Positions 56,330 to 64,000 of a stretch of DNA of 64,000 nucleotides are shown in pieces (within the stretch, counting starts at the first letter, position 1; each line of letters starts with the position of its first letter). This stretch comes from Micromonospora sediminicola. Lineage in GTDB: Bacteria; Actinomycetota; Actinomycetes; Mycobacteriales; Micromonosporaceae. A model generated the notes under the pieces. It searched no databases. It was not told where the DNA came from and worked only from the letters and a program-made list of their open reading frames with translations. The stretch covers positions 1,743,501-1,807,500 of the forward strand of contig NZ_FLRH01000003.1 in assembly GCF_900089585.1 (NCBI RefSeq), read 5' to 3'. The translations under genes and the position numbers were made by a program.

Positions 56330-56968
56330 ATGACCGCCCAGACTCACTGGCAGGCGTGGCATGAACCCTACGCCGATGAGGGTTCCCCCCTGTCGCGTCG
56401 ACTGCGGCTGGTGCAGCAGCACATCGCCTCGTGGCTTGATCAGCGCTCCGACGAGCGGCTGACCGTGGTGAGCGCGTGCGCAGGGCAGGGCCACGACCTG
56501 ATCGGTGTCCTCGCCTCAAGGCCTGATGCTCAACGGGTACACGGGACCCTGCTTGAGTACGACGCGGGCAACGTGGCCGCCGCTCGAGCCGCAGCCGATC
56601 AGGCCCGGCTCTCGAACCTCGTTATCAAGCAGGCAGACGCGGGCCAGCTCTCTTCGTACGTCGGTGCGGTACCGGCCGACCTGGTGCTCATGGTCGGGGT
56701 CTTCGGCAACATCTCGGACGCCGACGTGAAGCGAACGATCGCCGCCCTGCCCCGGTTGTGCGCAGAGGGCGCCAGCGTGATCTGGACCAGGGCGCGACGG
56801 GCACCGGATCTGACGCCAGCCGTACGTGGGTGGCTCCGGGACGCCGGCTACGTGGAGGAGGCATTCCACGCTCCGGACGACGTGCGGTTCTCGGTCGGCG
56901 TCCACCGGTTCGAAGGCGCGCCCCAGCCTCTGGACGCCGCAGGAACGGTCTTCACGTTCCTGCACTGA
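56330..56968 (+). CDS. SAM-dependent methyltransferase-like protein
   Basis: 212 aa. The class I fold is seen in LTVVSACAGQGHDLIGVLAS (motif I, with A-C-A-G-Q-G), GTLLEYDAGNVAAARAAADQ (acidic residue ending strand 2), and ADLVLMVGVFGNISDADVKRTIAALPRL. It probably methylates a small molecule or macromolecule; the target is unknown. GTG at 56321 and a longer frame are possible, but ATG 56330 fits the homologous start HWQAWHEPY. Codon use is less GC-rich than the genome norm. Confidence 0.75.
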   Translation: MTAQTHWQAWHEPYADEGSPLSRRLRLVQQHIASWLDQRSDERLTVVSACAGQGHDLIGVLASRPDAQRVHGTLLEYDAGNVAAARAAADQARLSNLVIKQADAGQLSSYVGAVPADLVLMVGVFGNISDADVKRTIAALPRLCAEGASVIWTRARRAPDLTPAVRGWLRDAGYVEEAFHAPDDVRFSVGVHRFEGAPQPLDAAGTVFTFLH

Positions 56969-57178
56969 TGGTGATGCGGTAGCCCTTGTGGTGCCCGACG
57001 AGGTGATCCGCCCCGGCCGATGCCTCCAGAGGCGGGGGAGATCCCGCCCCGCGTACCCGCCAGCTCTACGAATACCTGTTCGCCCTTCACCTCGGCCCGC
57101 ACCTCGGGCACCTCGCCCTCGCCGCGATCAAGCTGGCGGCCATAGCCGCATCGGCGGGGAGGGCCGACGCCGCCGGTG

Positions 57179-57200
57179 AATGGCACGCGGATTGGCACGC
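57179..57200. repeat. Paired (A/T)TGGCACGC direct repeat, right
   Basis: AATGGCACGC and ATTGGCACGC separated by two bases, matching the pair at 55714-55734 and lying about 70 bp from tRNA-Gly. The preceding 56969-57178 holds no gene that I can support. Confidence 0.55.
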
Positions 57201-57226
57201 AAGATCAAAGCATGGGGGAGAAGCGA

Positions 57227-57266
57227 AAGGCCCAGGTGCCGCGATCATGCGGTCTACCTGGGCCTT
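57227..57266 (-). terminator. Terminator downstream of tRNA-Gly
   Basis: AAGGCCCAGGT (57227-57237) pairs perfectly with ACCTGGGCCTT (57256-57266), with an inner GCGG/CCGC stem. It lies 6 bp past the tRNA 3' end in the direction of its transcription. Confidence 0.75.
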
Positions 57267-57272
57267 CGTGGG

Positions 57273-57346
57273 TGGAGCGGGCGACGGGAATCGAACCCGC
57301 GTAGTCAGTTTGGAAGACTGAAGCTCTACCATTGAGCTACGCCCGC
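57273..57346 (-). tRNA. tRNA-Gly (anticodon TCC)
   Basis: 74 nt including an encoded CCA. Acceptor stem GCGGGCG/CGCCCGC, D-loop AGCTCAATGGTAGAGC, anticodon loop CTTCCAA with TCC, and T-arm GGGTTCGATTCCC are all present. It reads GGA/GGG codons. Its end is next to the low-GC patch. Confidence 0.95.
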
Positions 57347-57443
57347 GTGCACCCCACAGCGGCGGGGCGCGCCCGACAGCCTACCGAATCCCCGATCCGG
57401 ACGCGCGGCGGTATACCGCGTCGTCGTCGACCTCCATGATCGA

Positions 57444-57508
57444 CGCCACCTCGGCGAGGTGGCGGGGTTCGGGGCAGGACGATCCCGCCACCTCGGTGAG
57501 GTGGCGGG
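57444..57508. repeat. Two similar hairpins in tandem
   Basis: CGCCACCTC-GGC-GAGGTGGCG (57444-57464) and CCCGCCACCTC-GGT-GAGGTGGCGGG (57484-57508) are near copies of the same palindrome, 19 bp apart, upstream of tRNA-Pro. No T tract follows either. The rest of 57347-57600 holds TACACT at 57584-57589, a likely -10 for tRNA-Pro. Confidence 0.6.
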
Positions 57509-57600
57509 GCACGGCCACCGGCCGGCAGGCCCCGCCGGGCGACGCGGCGCGCCCCGGTCACCCGCTCGGGGGCCCGGACGGCATACACTCTTCGTCGCCA

Positions 57601-57674
57601 CGGGGTGTGGCGCAGCTTGGTAGCGCACTCGCTTTGGGAGCGAGGGGCCGTGGGTTCAAATCCCGCCACCCCGA
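57601..57674 (+). tRNA. tRNA-Pro (anticodon TGG)
   Basis: 74 nt without encoded CCA. Acceptor CGGGGTG/CACCCCG, D-arm GCGCAGCTTGGTAGCGC, anticodon stem CTCGC/GCGAG with loop TTTGGGA (TGG), and T-arm GGGTTCAAATCCC. It is followed by trigger factor on the same strand. Confidence 0.95.
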
Positions 57675-57822
57675 CTGTCGTACGCGACCGGATCGTCCCG
57701 GGAACCGCCGGTTTTACCGCGCGGCACCCGGGCGCTGCCCGTGCCGCAGCCCGGCTCGCCTACACTCGATGCGCGCAATCACGCCCCAGACTCAACACCC
57801 AGATCCGTCAAGGAGTACGCCT

Positions 57823-59169
57823 GTGAAGAGCACCGTCGAGACTCTGAGCCCGACGCGCGTGCGGCTCGCCATCGAGGTGCCGTTCGTCGAGCTCGAGCCG
57901 AGCCTCAAGAAGGCGTACCGGGAGATCGGCCAGCAGGTCCAGGTTCCCGGCTTCCGCCGGGGCAAGGTTCCCAGCGCGGTGATCGACCAGCGGGTGGGCC
58001 GGGGGACCGTCCTCAACGAGGCGATCCAGGAGGCCATCCCGCAGAACATCCTCGCCGCGGTCCGCGAGCACGACCTCAAGACGCTCGGCCGCCCCGAGGT
58101 GGACATCACCGAGTTCAACGACGGTGACTCGCTCAACTTCACCGCCGAGGTCGACGTCCGTCCGGAGATCACGCTGCCGGACCCGGCCACCATCGAGGTG
58201 ACCGTCGACGAGATCGAGATCGCCGACAGCGAGATCGACGACCAGGTCAACAGCCTGCGCGAGCGTTTCGCCACGCTGAAGACCGTCGAGCGGGCCGCCC
58301 AGGAGGGCGACTTCGTGCAGATCGACCTGAACGCCACGGTCGACGGCGAGGAGGTGCCGGGCGGCTCGGCGAGCAACATCTCGCACGAGGTGGGCAGCAA
58401 GCAGCTGCTGCCGGGTCTGGACGAGGCGCTGGTCGGTCTGGCCGCCGGCGAGAGCACCACCTTCACCACCCAGCTCGTCGGCGGCGACTACGCCGGCCGC
58501 GACGCCGACGTGGCGGTGACCGTCCGCACGGTGAAGGAGAAGGAGCTCCCCGAGCTCGACGACGACTTCGCGCAGATGGCCAGCGAGTTCGACACCATCG
58601 AGGAGCTGCGCGGCGACCTGCGGGAGCGGGTCACCCGGGGCAAGCAGGTCGAGCAGATCTACGCCGCCCGCGACAAGGCCCTCGAGCAGATGGTCGCCGC
58701 CGCCGAGGTGCCGGCGCCGGAGGGTGTCGTCAAGGAGGAGGTCGAGAGCCGCAAGGCCGCGATGGTCGACCAGCTCGAGCGCATCGGCGCCTCCCTGGAG
58801 GAATACCTCGCCGCCGAGGAGAAGACCGAGGAGCAGATCGACGCCGAGCTGACCGAGGCGGCGACCGACGGCGTCAAGATCCAGCTCCTGCTGGACACCC
58901 TGGCCGACGCCGAGGACGTGCAGGTCTCCGACGACGAGTTCGGGCACGAGATCGTGCACCGCGCCCAGCGTGCCGGCATGGCTCCCCAGCAGTACTACGA
59001 CCAGCTGGTCCGCTCCGGCGCCGCCGCGGCCGTCTTCGGTGACGTCCGCCGGGGCAAGGCGCTCGCCGCGGTGATGGAGAAGATCACGATCAAGGACGCG
59101 GCGGGCAACGAGGTCTCCCTCGACGCGCTGCGGGCCCAGAACGAGGCCGAGCACGACCACCAGCACTGA
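57823..59169 (+). CDS. tig: Trigger factor
   Basis: 448 aa. Ribosome-binding N-domain with signature VPGFRRGKVPSAVIDQRVG (the FRxGKxP loop), FKBP-type PPIase domain (EGDFVQIDLNATVDGEEVPGGSASNI), and the helical C-domain. It folds nascent chains at the ribosome. GTG 57823 has AAGGAG seven bases upstream; the longer open frame covers tRNA-Pro and cannot be coding. TACACT at 57761-57766 is a probable -10. First gene of the tig-clpP1-clpP2-clpX cluster. Confidence 0.95.
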   Translation: MKSTVETLSPTRVRLAIEVPFVELEPSLKKAYREIGQQVQVPGFRRGKVPSAVIDQRVGRGTVLNEAIQEAIPQNILAAVREHDLKTLGRPEVDITEFNDGDSLNFTAEVDVRPEITLPDPATIEVTVDEIEIADSEIDDQVNSLRERFATLKTVERAAQEGDFVQIDLNATVDGEEVPGGSASNISHEVGSKQLLPGLDEALVGLAAGESTTFTTQLVGGDYAGRDADVAVTVRTVKEKELPELDDDFAQMASEFDTIEELRGDLRERVTRGKQVEQIYAARDKALEQMVAAAEVPAPEGVVKEEVESRKAAMVDQLERIGASLEEYLAAEEKTEEQIDAELTEAATDGVKIQLLLDTLADAEDVQVSDDEFGHEIVHRAQRAGMAPQQYYDQLVRSGAAAAVFGDVRRGKALAAVMEKITIKDAAGNEVSLDALRAQNEAEHDHQH

Positions 59170-59248
59170 TCGTCAGGGCGTCGGCCGTCGTCCCGCGCTG
59201 CGCGCCGGGCGGCGGCCGAAACCCTTTCCGGGGTACGCCGACCGGGTG

Positions 59249-59266
59249 ACTGCGCTGAGAGCGAAC
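59249..59266 (+). promoter_or_regulatory. ClgR-like operator upstream of clpP1
   Basis: The core CGCTGAGAGCG (59253-59263) with downstream AAC fits the known ClgR consensus CGCYNANRGCGWWS; one flanking base on the left deviates. ClgR activates clpP1P2 in actinobacteria. The site lies about 80 bp upstream of the clpP1 start. Confidence 0.6.
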
Positions 59267-59343
59267 AGTGCCCCGACCGGGAGTACGCCTCCCGGCAGAG
59301 CGGTTAGTGTCGGGTAGGACGGTACGGAGAGCGAAGGGCTGCC

Positions 59344-59985
59344 ATGACCGACATGCACATCCCCAAGAAGTCGCTCCGGGCGATCGAGGCCCGCGGTGGC
59401 GACTCCATTGGCAACCTCGACGACTCGGTCTACAACCGGTTGCTCAAGGAACGGATCATCTTCCTGGGCAGCGAGGTGAACGACCAGGTGGCCAACCGCA
59501 TCTGCGCGCAGCTGCTGCTGCTCGCGGCGGAGGACCCGGACCGCGACATCTTCCTCTGGATCAACTCGCCGGGTGGCTCGGTCTACTCCGGCATGGCGAT
59601 CTACGACACGATGCAGTACATCGACAACGACGTGTCGACGGTGGCCATGGGCATGGCGGCCTCGATGGGCCAGCTCCTGCTCTGCGCGGGCACCAAGGGC
59701 AAGCGCTACGCCCTGCCGCACGCGCGGATCATGATGCACCAGCCCTCCGGCGGCCTCGGCGGCACCGCGTCGGACATCGCGATCCAGGCCGAGCAGATGC
59801 TCTACACCAAGCGGATGTTCCAGGAGCGGGTCGCGCACCACACCGGCCAGTCCCAGGAGCAGATCGAGGCCGACTCGGACCGCGACCGTTGGTTCACCGC
59901 CCAGGAGGCCATGGACTACGGCTTCATCGACAAGGTGATCATCGGAGCCGCCCAGGTTCCGGATGGCGCCGGGACCCTGAGCTGA
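59344..59985 (+). CDS. clpP1: ATP-dependent Clp protease proteolytic subunit 1
   Basis: 213 aa. Catalytic Ser in GMAASMGQ, His in IMMHQPSGG and Asp in [28 protein letters not shown] is the substrate-pocket region. It forms a mixed ClpP1P2 barrel with the next gene product, driven by ClpX or ClpC. ATG start; 15 bp separate it from clpP2. Confidence 0.96.
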   Translation: MTDMHIPKKSLRAIEARGGDSIGNLDDSVYNRLLKERIIFLGSEVNDQVANRICAQLLLLAAEDPDRDIFLWINSPGGSVYSGMAIYDTMQYIDNDVSTVAMGMAASMGQLLLCAGTKGKRYALPHARIMMHQPSGGLGGTASDIAIQAEQMLYTKRMFQERVAHHTGQSQEQIEADSDRDRWFTAQEAMDYGFIDKVIIGAAQVPDGAGTLS

Positions 59986-59999
59986 GCGAGGAGCTGACG

Positions 60000-60662
60000 A
60001 TGACCGACCTGAGCCTGCCGCCCCAGTTCGCGGCCGTGCACAACCGCTACGTGCTGCCGTCGTTCGTCGAGCGCACGTCGTACGGGATGAAGGAGTCCAA
60101 CCCGTACAACAAGCTCTTCGAGGACCGGATCATCTTCCTCGGCGTCCAGGTGGACGACGCGTCGGCCAACGACGTGATGGCCCAGCTGCTGACGCTGGAG
60201 GGCACCGACCCGGACCGCGACATCATCATGTACATCAACTCGCCCGGCGGTTCCTTCACCGCCATGACGGCGATCTACGACACCATGCAGTACGTCCGCC
60301 CCGACATCCAGACCGTCTGCCTCGGGCAGGCGGCCAGCGCGGCGGCGGTGCTGCTCTCCGCGGGCACCCCGGGCAAGCGGATGGCGCTGCCCAACTCCCG
60401 GATCATCATCCACCAGCCGGCCACCGAGGGTGGCTACGGCCAGGGCTCGGACATCGAGATCCAGGCGCGGGAGATCCTGCGGATGCGGACGCAGCTGGAG
60501 GACATGCTGTCCCGGCACTGCAACCGCCCGATCGAGCAGGTTCGCAAGGACATCGACCGTGACAAGATCATGACGGCCGAGGAGTCCAAGGAGTACGGGC
60601 TGGTCGACACCATCCTGACCAGCCGCAAGAAGGGCCTGCTGGCGTCCCACGCCGCGGGCTGA
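60000..60662 (+). CDS. clpP2: ATP-dependent Clp protease proteolytic subunit 2
   Basis: 220 aa. Ser in GQAASAAAVLL, His in IIIHQPATEGG, Asp in DIDRDKIM; differs clearly from ClpP1 and has an N-terminal extension (about 1-35) typical of actinobacterial ClpP2. ATG 60000 has GAGGAG nearby; the longer frame overlaps clpP1. A hairpin follows the stop. Confidence 0.95.
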   Translation: MTDLSLPPQFAAVHNRYVLPSFVERTSYGMKESNPYNKLFEDRIIFLGVQVDDASANDVMAQLLTLEGTDPDRDIIMYINSPGGSFTAMTAIYDTMQYVRPDIQTVCLGQAASAAAVLLSAGTPGKRMALPNSRIIIHQPATEGGYGQGSDIEIQAREILRMRTQLEDMLSRHCNRPIEQVRKDIDRDKIMTAEESKEYGLVDTILTSRKKGLLASHAAG

Positions 60663-60676
60663 GCGACGCGGGGTCG

Positions 60677-60710
60677 GAGGTCGGCCGGGGCATCGTTCCC
60701 GGCCGACCTC
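60677..60710 (+). terminator. Hairpin after clpP2
   Basis: Perfect 13-bp stem GAGGTCGGCCGGG (60677-60689) with 60698-60710 and an 8-nt loop, no T tract. It may separate clpP1P2 from clpX transcription. The rest of the 228-bp gap should hold the clpX promoter, which I cannot place. Confidence 0.55.
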
Positions 60711-60890
60711 TGACACACCCGTTTTGGGGGTCGGAGAAAACCCGGCCACCGGGTAACGTCGGGTCTGTACCGCTCCGCGGGTCGGATCGGGTGGAGCCGA
60801 CAGCATGGTGGAACGACAGGACGGACGAGCGCCCCGGGCGCTCGCAGGTCAGGGCCGGCGCTCCGGCCGATGAGTGCAGGGAGAACGTAG

Positions 60891-62183
60891 GTGGCACGGA
60901 TCGGTGACGGCGGCGACCTACTGAAGTGCTCCTTCTGTGGCAAGTCGCAGAAGCAGGTCAAGAAACTCATCGCGGGCCCCGGCGTCTACATCTGCGACGA
61001 GTGCATCGATCTCTGTAACGAGATCATCGAGGAGGAGCTGGCCGAGTCCGGCGAGGTGAAGTGGGAAGAGCTTCCCAAGCCGATGGAGATCTGCCAGTTC
61101 CTCGACAACTACGTCGTCGGCCAGGAGCAGGCCAAGAAGGCGCTCGCCGTCGCGGTCTACAACCACTACAAGCGGATCCAGGCGGAGGCCGCCGGCGCGC
61201 CCGGCTCGGGCAGCGACGGCGTCGAACTCGCCAAGTCCAACATCATGCTGCTCGGTCCGACCGGCTGCGGTAAGACCCACCTGGCGCAGACGCTGGCCCG
61301 GATGCTCAACGTCCCGTTCGCGATCGCCGACGCCACCGCCCTCACCGAGGCGGGCTACGTCGGCGAGGACGTGGAGAACATCCTCCTCAAGCTGATCCAG
61401 GCCGCCGACTACGACATCAAGCGCGCCGAGACCGGCATCATCTACATCGACGAGGTCGACAAGATCGCCCGCAAGTCGGAGAACCCGTCGATCACGCGCG
61501 ACGTCTCCGGCGAGGGCGTGCAGCAGGCGCTGCTCAAGATGCTGGAGGGCACGGTCGCCAACGTGCCGCCGCAGGGCGGCCGGAAGCACCCGCACCAGGA
61601 GTTCATCCAGATCGACACCACGAACGTGCTGTTCATCTGCGGTGGCGCGTTCGCCGGCCTCGACCAGATCATCGAGGCCCGCACCGGCTCCGGCGGCACC
61701 GGCTTCGGCGCCCGACTCCGGTCGGTGTCGGAGCGGTCCACCGACGACATCTTCAGCCAGGTCATGCCGGAAGACATGTTGAAGTTCGGGCTGATCCCCG
61801 AGTTCATCGGCCGGCTCCCGGTGATCACCAACGTACGCAGCCTCGACCGGGGCGCCCTGGTGAAGATCCTCACCGAGCCGCGCAATGCGCTGGTCCGGCA
61901 ATATCAGCGCCTGTTCGAGCTGGACGGCGTCGAGCTGGAGTTCGAGCAGCCGGCGTTGGAGGCCATCGCCGACCAGGCGATGCTCCGCGGCACCGGCGCC
62001 CGTGGCCTGCGGGCCATCATGGAAGAGGTGCTCCTCTCCGTGATGTACGAGGTGCCGAGCAACCCCGACGCCGCCCGGGTGCTGATCACCCGCGAGGTCG
62101 TCCTGGAGAACGTCAACCCGACCATCGTGCCCCGCGAGTTCACCGGCCGGCGCCGGCGGGACCGCGAGGAGAAGTCGGCCTGA
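60891..62183 (+). CDS. clpX: Clp protease ATP-binding subunit ClpX
   Basis: 430 aa. N-terminal zinc domain (C13, C16, C35, C38), Walker [13 protein letters not shown], Walker [12 protein letters not shown], pore loop GYVGEDVE and RKH loop in [10 protein letters not shown]. It unfolds substrates and feeds them to ClpP1P2. GTG start with GGGAG upstream. It converges on a cupin regulator. Confidence 0.96.
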   Translation: MARIGDGGDLLKCSFCGKSQKQVKKLIAGPGVYICDECIDLCNEIIEEELAESGEVKWEELPKPMEICQFLDNYVVGQEQAKKALAVAVYNHYKRIQAEAAGAPGSGSDGVELAKSNIMLLGPTGCGKTHLAQTLARMLNVPFAIADATALTEAGYVGEDVENILLKLIQAADYDIKRAETGIIYIDEVDKIARKSENPSITRDVSGEGVQQALLKMLEGTVANVPPQGGRKHPHQEFIQIDTTNVLFICGGAFAGLDQIIEARTGSGGTGFGARLRSVSERSTDDIFSQVMPEDMLKFGLIPEFIGRLPVITNVRSLDRGALVKILTEPRNALVRQYQRLFELDGVELEFEQPALEAIADQAMLRGTGARGLRAIMEEVLLSVMYEVPSNPDAARVLITREVVLENVNPTIVPREFTGRRRRDREEKSA

Positions 62184-62194
62184 GCCGTCGTCGC

Positions 62195-62224
62195 GACCGC
62201 GCCCGGGTCAGCTCGGGCGCGGTC
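62195..62224. terminator. Bidirectional hairpin after clpX
   Basis: GACCGCGCCCG (62195-62205) and CGGGCGCGGTC (62214-62224) are perfect complements. The right arm lies in the last codons of the convergent regulator. Confidence 0.55.
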
Positions 62225-62831
62225 CGCGTGACCGGGTCCGCCGGTCCCACTCGCCCGACGGGGTGACCACCACCATCACGAGGCGTACCGGCTCGTCGCC
62301 GACCACCCGGTAGCCGTGGTCCCGGTCGGCGTGGAACTCCACCGTCTGGCCGGCGCGCACCTCGTGGTCGACGCCGTCGACGGTGACCGTGACGGCGCCG
62401 TCCAGCACGTACAGCACCTCGCGGGTGCCGTGCGCGTGGTCGGCGGAACGCAACTCCTCACCCGGCCGCATCCGCCAGTCCCAGAGTTCGACCAAATCGG
62501 GTTCGCCGAGGCCGCTGAGCAGTCGCGCGGTGCCGCCGTGCGCGCCGCGCCACAGCACCGGCGCCTCGTCCGCCGTGGTGACCCGTACCGCCTTCTCCTC
62601 CGCCGGCTCCAGCAACCGGGCGATGTTGACGCCGAACGCGTCGGCGACCCGGCAGAGGGTGCCGATGCTCGGGTTGGTCCGGGCGCCCTCGATCTGCACG
62701 AGCATGCCCTTGCTGACGCCGGACCGGCCGGCAAGCTCGTCGAAGGACCAGCCCCGGGCGGCCCGCAGTTCGCGTACCTGCCGGGCGACCGCGGAGGTCA
62801 CCGCGCCCACGCGTCCGCCGGTATCGGTCAT
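62208..62831 (-). CDS. XRE-family regulator with cupin sensor domain
   Basis: 207 aa. The N-terminal HTH (VRELRAARGWSFDELAGRSGVSKGMLVQIEGARTNPSIGTLCRVADAFGV) is followed by a C-terminal cupin (ELRSADHAHGTREVLYVLDGAVTVTVDGVDHEVRAGQTVEFHADRDHGYRV). Such regulators bind a small ligand in the cupin. ATG 62831 has AAGGA seven bases upstream; a TTG at 62852 would be longer. It is divergent from the EamA transporter, 41 bp between starts, and likely controls it. Confidence 0.9.
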   Translation of the reverse strand: MTDTGGRVGAVTSAVARQVRELRAARGWSFDELAGRSGVSKGMLVQIEGARTNPSIGTLCRVADAFGVNIARLLEPAEEKAVRVTTADEAPVLWRGAHGGTARLLSGLGEPDLVELWDWRMRPGEELRSADHAHGTREVLYVLDGAVTVTVDGVDHEVRAGQTVEFHADRDHGYRVVGDEPVRLVMVVVTPSGEWDRRTRSRGPRPS

Positions 62832-62872
62832 CACACTGTCCTTCGCGGTCAATATTATGGTACGACTGTCGG
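62832..62872. promoter_or_regulatory. Short divergent promoter
   Basis: 41 bp between the regulator and transporter starts. AATATTAT at 62851-62858 is the only AT-rich run and probably contains -10 boxes for both directions, so regulator binding would block both. Confidence 0.45.
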
Positions 62873-63706
62873 GTGCTTCCCATTGTGCTCGCCGCGGTGT
62901 CCGCGATCGCGTTCGGCACGGCCGACTTCTCCGGGGGCAAGGCGTCCCGGCACGCCCACCCGATCGCCGTGACCGTCGTCTCGCAGCTGCTCAGCCTGCC
63001 GCTGCTGCTCGTCCTCGTGCTCGTCGTGCCCGGCACGCCGGCGCCGCTCGACCTGGCCTGGGGCCTGCTCGCCGGGGTGGCCGGCGCCGCCGGCGTCATG
63101 CTGCTCTACCGCGCGTTGGCCACCGGCGTCATGGCGGTCGTGGCACCGGTCACCGCGATCACCGCCGCGGTCGTGCCGATCGTCGCCGGCCTGTTCCTGG
63201 CCCACTCCCCGGGCACCCTCGCGCTGGGCGGCGCCGGGCTCGCCGTGGTGGCCATCGCGCTCGTCAGCCTGGGGGAGCGGGGTGACGCCGGCCGCCTCTC
63301 CGGCCGGGTGATCGGCACCGCCCTCGCCGCCGGTCTGCTCTTCGGCATCTTCTTCGCCCTCCTCGGCCAGGCCGACGAGAGCGCCGGCATGTGGCCGGTG
63401 CTGGCGGTACGCGTCAGCTCGATCGCCTTCGGCCTCGCGCTCGTCGCCCGCACCGGCGCCCGCCTGCGACTCGGCCGACGGGTGCTCGGCTGGACGGCCG
63501 CCGCCGGCCTGCTCGACTCCGCGGCGAACGCGCTCTTCCTCGCCGCCGCCGGTCGGGGGCACCTCAGCGTGGTGGCCGCGATCGCCTCGCTCTACCCGGC
63601 GAGCACCGTCCTGCTGGCGCTCGCCGTCGACCGGGAACGGCTGCGGCCGGTGCAGCTGGCCGGGCTCGGATTCGCCGCCGCCGCGCTCGTGCTGGCCAGC
63701 GTCTGA
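62873..63706 (+). CDS. EamA/DMT-family transporter
   Basis: 277 aa with about ten membrane helices in two EamA repeats (VLAAVSAIAFGTADFSGGKASRHAHPIAVTVVSQLL; VIGTALAAGLLFGIFFALLGQA). Such proteins export amino acids, nucleosides or other metabolites. GTG 62873 has no clear ribosome site. The divergent cupin regulator suggests induction by the exported compound. Confidence 0.88.
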   Translation: MLPIVLAAVSAIAFGTADFSGGKASRHAHPIAVTVVSQLLSLPLLLVLVLVVPGTPAPLDLAWGLLAGVAGAAGVMLLYRALATGVMAVVAPVTAITAAVVPIVAGLFLAHSPGTLALGGAGLAVVAIALVSLGERGDAGRLSGRVIGTALAAGLLFGIFFALLGQADESAGMWPVLAVRVSSIAFGLALVARTGARLRLGRRVLGWTAAAGLLDSAANALFLAAAGRGHLSVVAAIASLYPASTVLLALAVDRERLRPVQLAGLGFAAAALVLASV

Positions 63707-63746
63707 ACCCTGTCGCCCATCCGCCTGCCCCCGTACCCTCGGGGTC

Positions 63747-64000
63747 ATGCGCGTCGCCGTCTGCCAGCTCAACACCCGCGACGACCGGGCGGCGAACCTC
63801 GCCGCCGCCGAGGCCCTGCTGGTCCGGGCCGCGGCGGCCGGCGCCGACCTCGCCGTCCTTCCGGAGTACGTGGACTACCTCGGCCCCGCCGACCGGATGC
63901 CACCGGCCGAGCCGGTGGACGGCACGGTGGGGCGGTTTTTCGCCGAGGCCGCCCGGCGGCTCGGCATGTGGGTGATCGCCGGCTCGTTCCACGAGGCCGG
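63747..64000 (+). CDS. Nitrilase/carbon-nitrogen hydrolase family protein, 3' end outside window
   Basis: 84 codons are visible before the window ends. MRVAVCQLNTRDDRAANLAAAEALLVRAAAAGADLAVLPEYVDYLG carries the first catalytic Glu in the PEY motif; RRLGMWVIAGSFHEA fits the next strand of the fold. Members hydrolyse nitriles, amides or carbamoyl groups. ATG 63747 is the natural start. Identity beyond the superfamily cannot be decided from this part. Confidence 0.85.
   Translation, partial: MRVAVCQLNTRDDRAANLAAAEALLVRAAAAGADLAVLPEYVDYLGPADRMPPAEPVDGTVGRFFAEAARRLGMWVIAGSFHEA

Noticed and set aside
57436..57822. N-terminal extension of trigger factor
   Set aside because: The open frame runs through tRNA-Pro; the GTG at 57823 has a strong ribosome site and matches the family start.

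Overview
The window comes from a very GC-rich (roughly 73%) actinobacterium. GTG starts, many 4-bp start/stop overlaps, a ClpP1-ClpP2-ClpX cluster, a mycothiol-type nitroreductase, a CtaJ-like oxidase subunit and a Glu-type RpiB all fit this. Gene content and the dispersed palindromic repeats suggest Micromonospora or a close relative; this is inference, since no database was searched.

Layout. (1) 1-2157: 3' part of an ATP-dependent DNA ligase, then a SURF1-like protein. (2) 2260-10028: corrin genes cobB, cobC, cobT and a fused siroheme-synthase/SUMT gene, interrupted by an acetyltransferase and a class A penicillin-binding protein. (3) 10159-14156: trehalose genes, otsA plus a trehalose-phosphatase/GH15 fusion. 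(4) 14465-23979: ettA, a thioesterase, small conserved proteins, glbO, an MFS exporter, an MscS channel, an HNH nuclease, and a class F sortase with a neighbouring surface protein. (5) 24127-34792: one tightly coupled operon (kynA, kynU, kmo, semialdehyde dehydrogenase, hydratase, acetaldehyde dehydrogenase, aldolase, decarboxylase, RidA-type deaminase, 3-hydroxyanthranilate dioxygenase, ACMSD). It encodes tryptophan breakdown to pyruvate and acetyl-CoA, except for a kynurenine formamidase. A divergent Lrp-type regulator is the likely controller. (6) 34821-35464: a VapBC-type toxin-antitoxin pair behind an AT-rich promoter. (7) 35606-54246: mixed housekeeping and surface genes (amidase, oxidase subunit, pepN, nitroreductase, DUF1015, rpiB, a frameshifted Eis-like gene, an acyl-CoA synthetase, a secreted M14 peptidase, an Hsp70/beta-propeller membrane protein). 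(8) 54375-57272: MOSC protein, deaminase, and a lower-GC patch with an orphan ORF and a methyltransferase beside tRNA-Gly. (9) 57273-62183: tRNA-Gly(TCC), tRNA-Pro(TGG), then the proteostasis cluster tig-clpP1-clpP2-clpX with a ClgR-like box. (10) 62208-64000: a cupin regulator divergent from an EamA transporter, then the start of a nitrilase-family gene.

Two repeat families stand out. A roughly 54-bp double-palindrome occurs four times (9245, 23500, 41466, 42067). One copy is read in frame between the two domains of the corrin methyltransferase, and another supplies the C-terminus and stop of the Lrp-type regulator. A separate 51-bp element occurs twice, identically, inside the tryptophan operon. 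It encodes the same peptide at the C-terminus of kynureninase and at the N-terminus of the RidA-type deaminase.

Most convergent gene pairs are separated by GC-rich hairpins with long perfect stems and no T tract.
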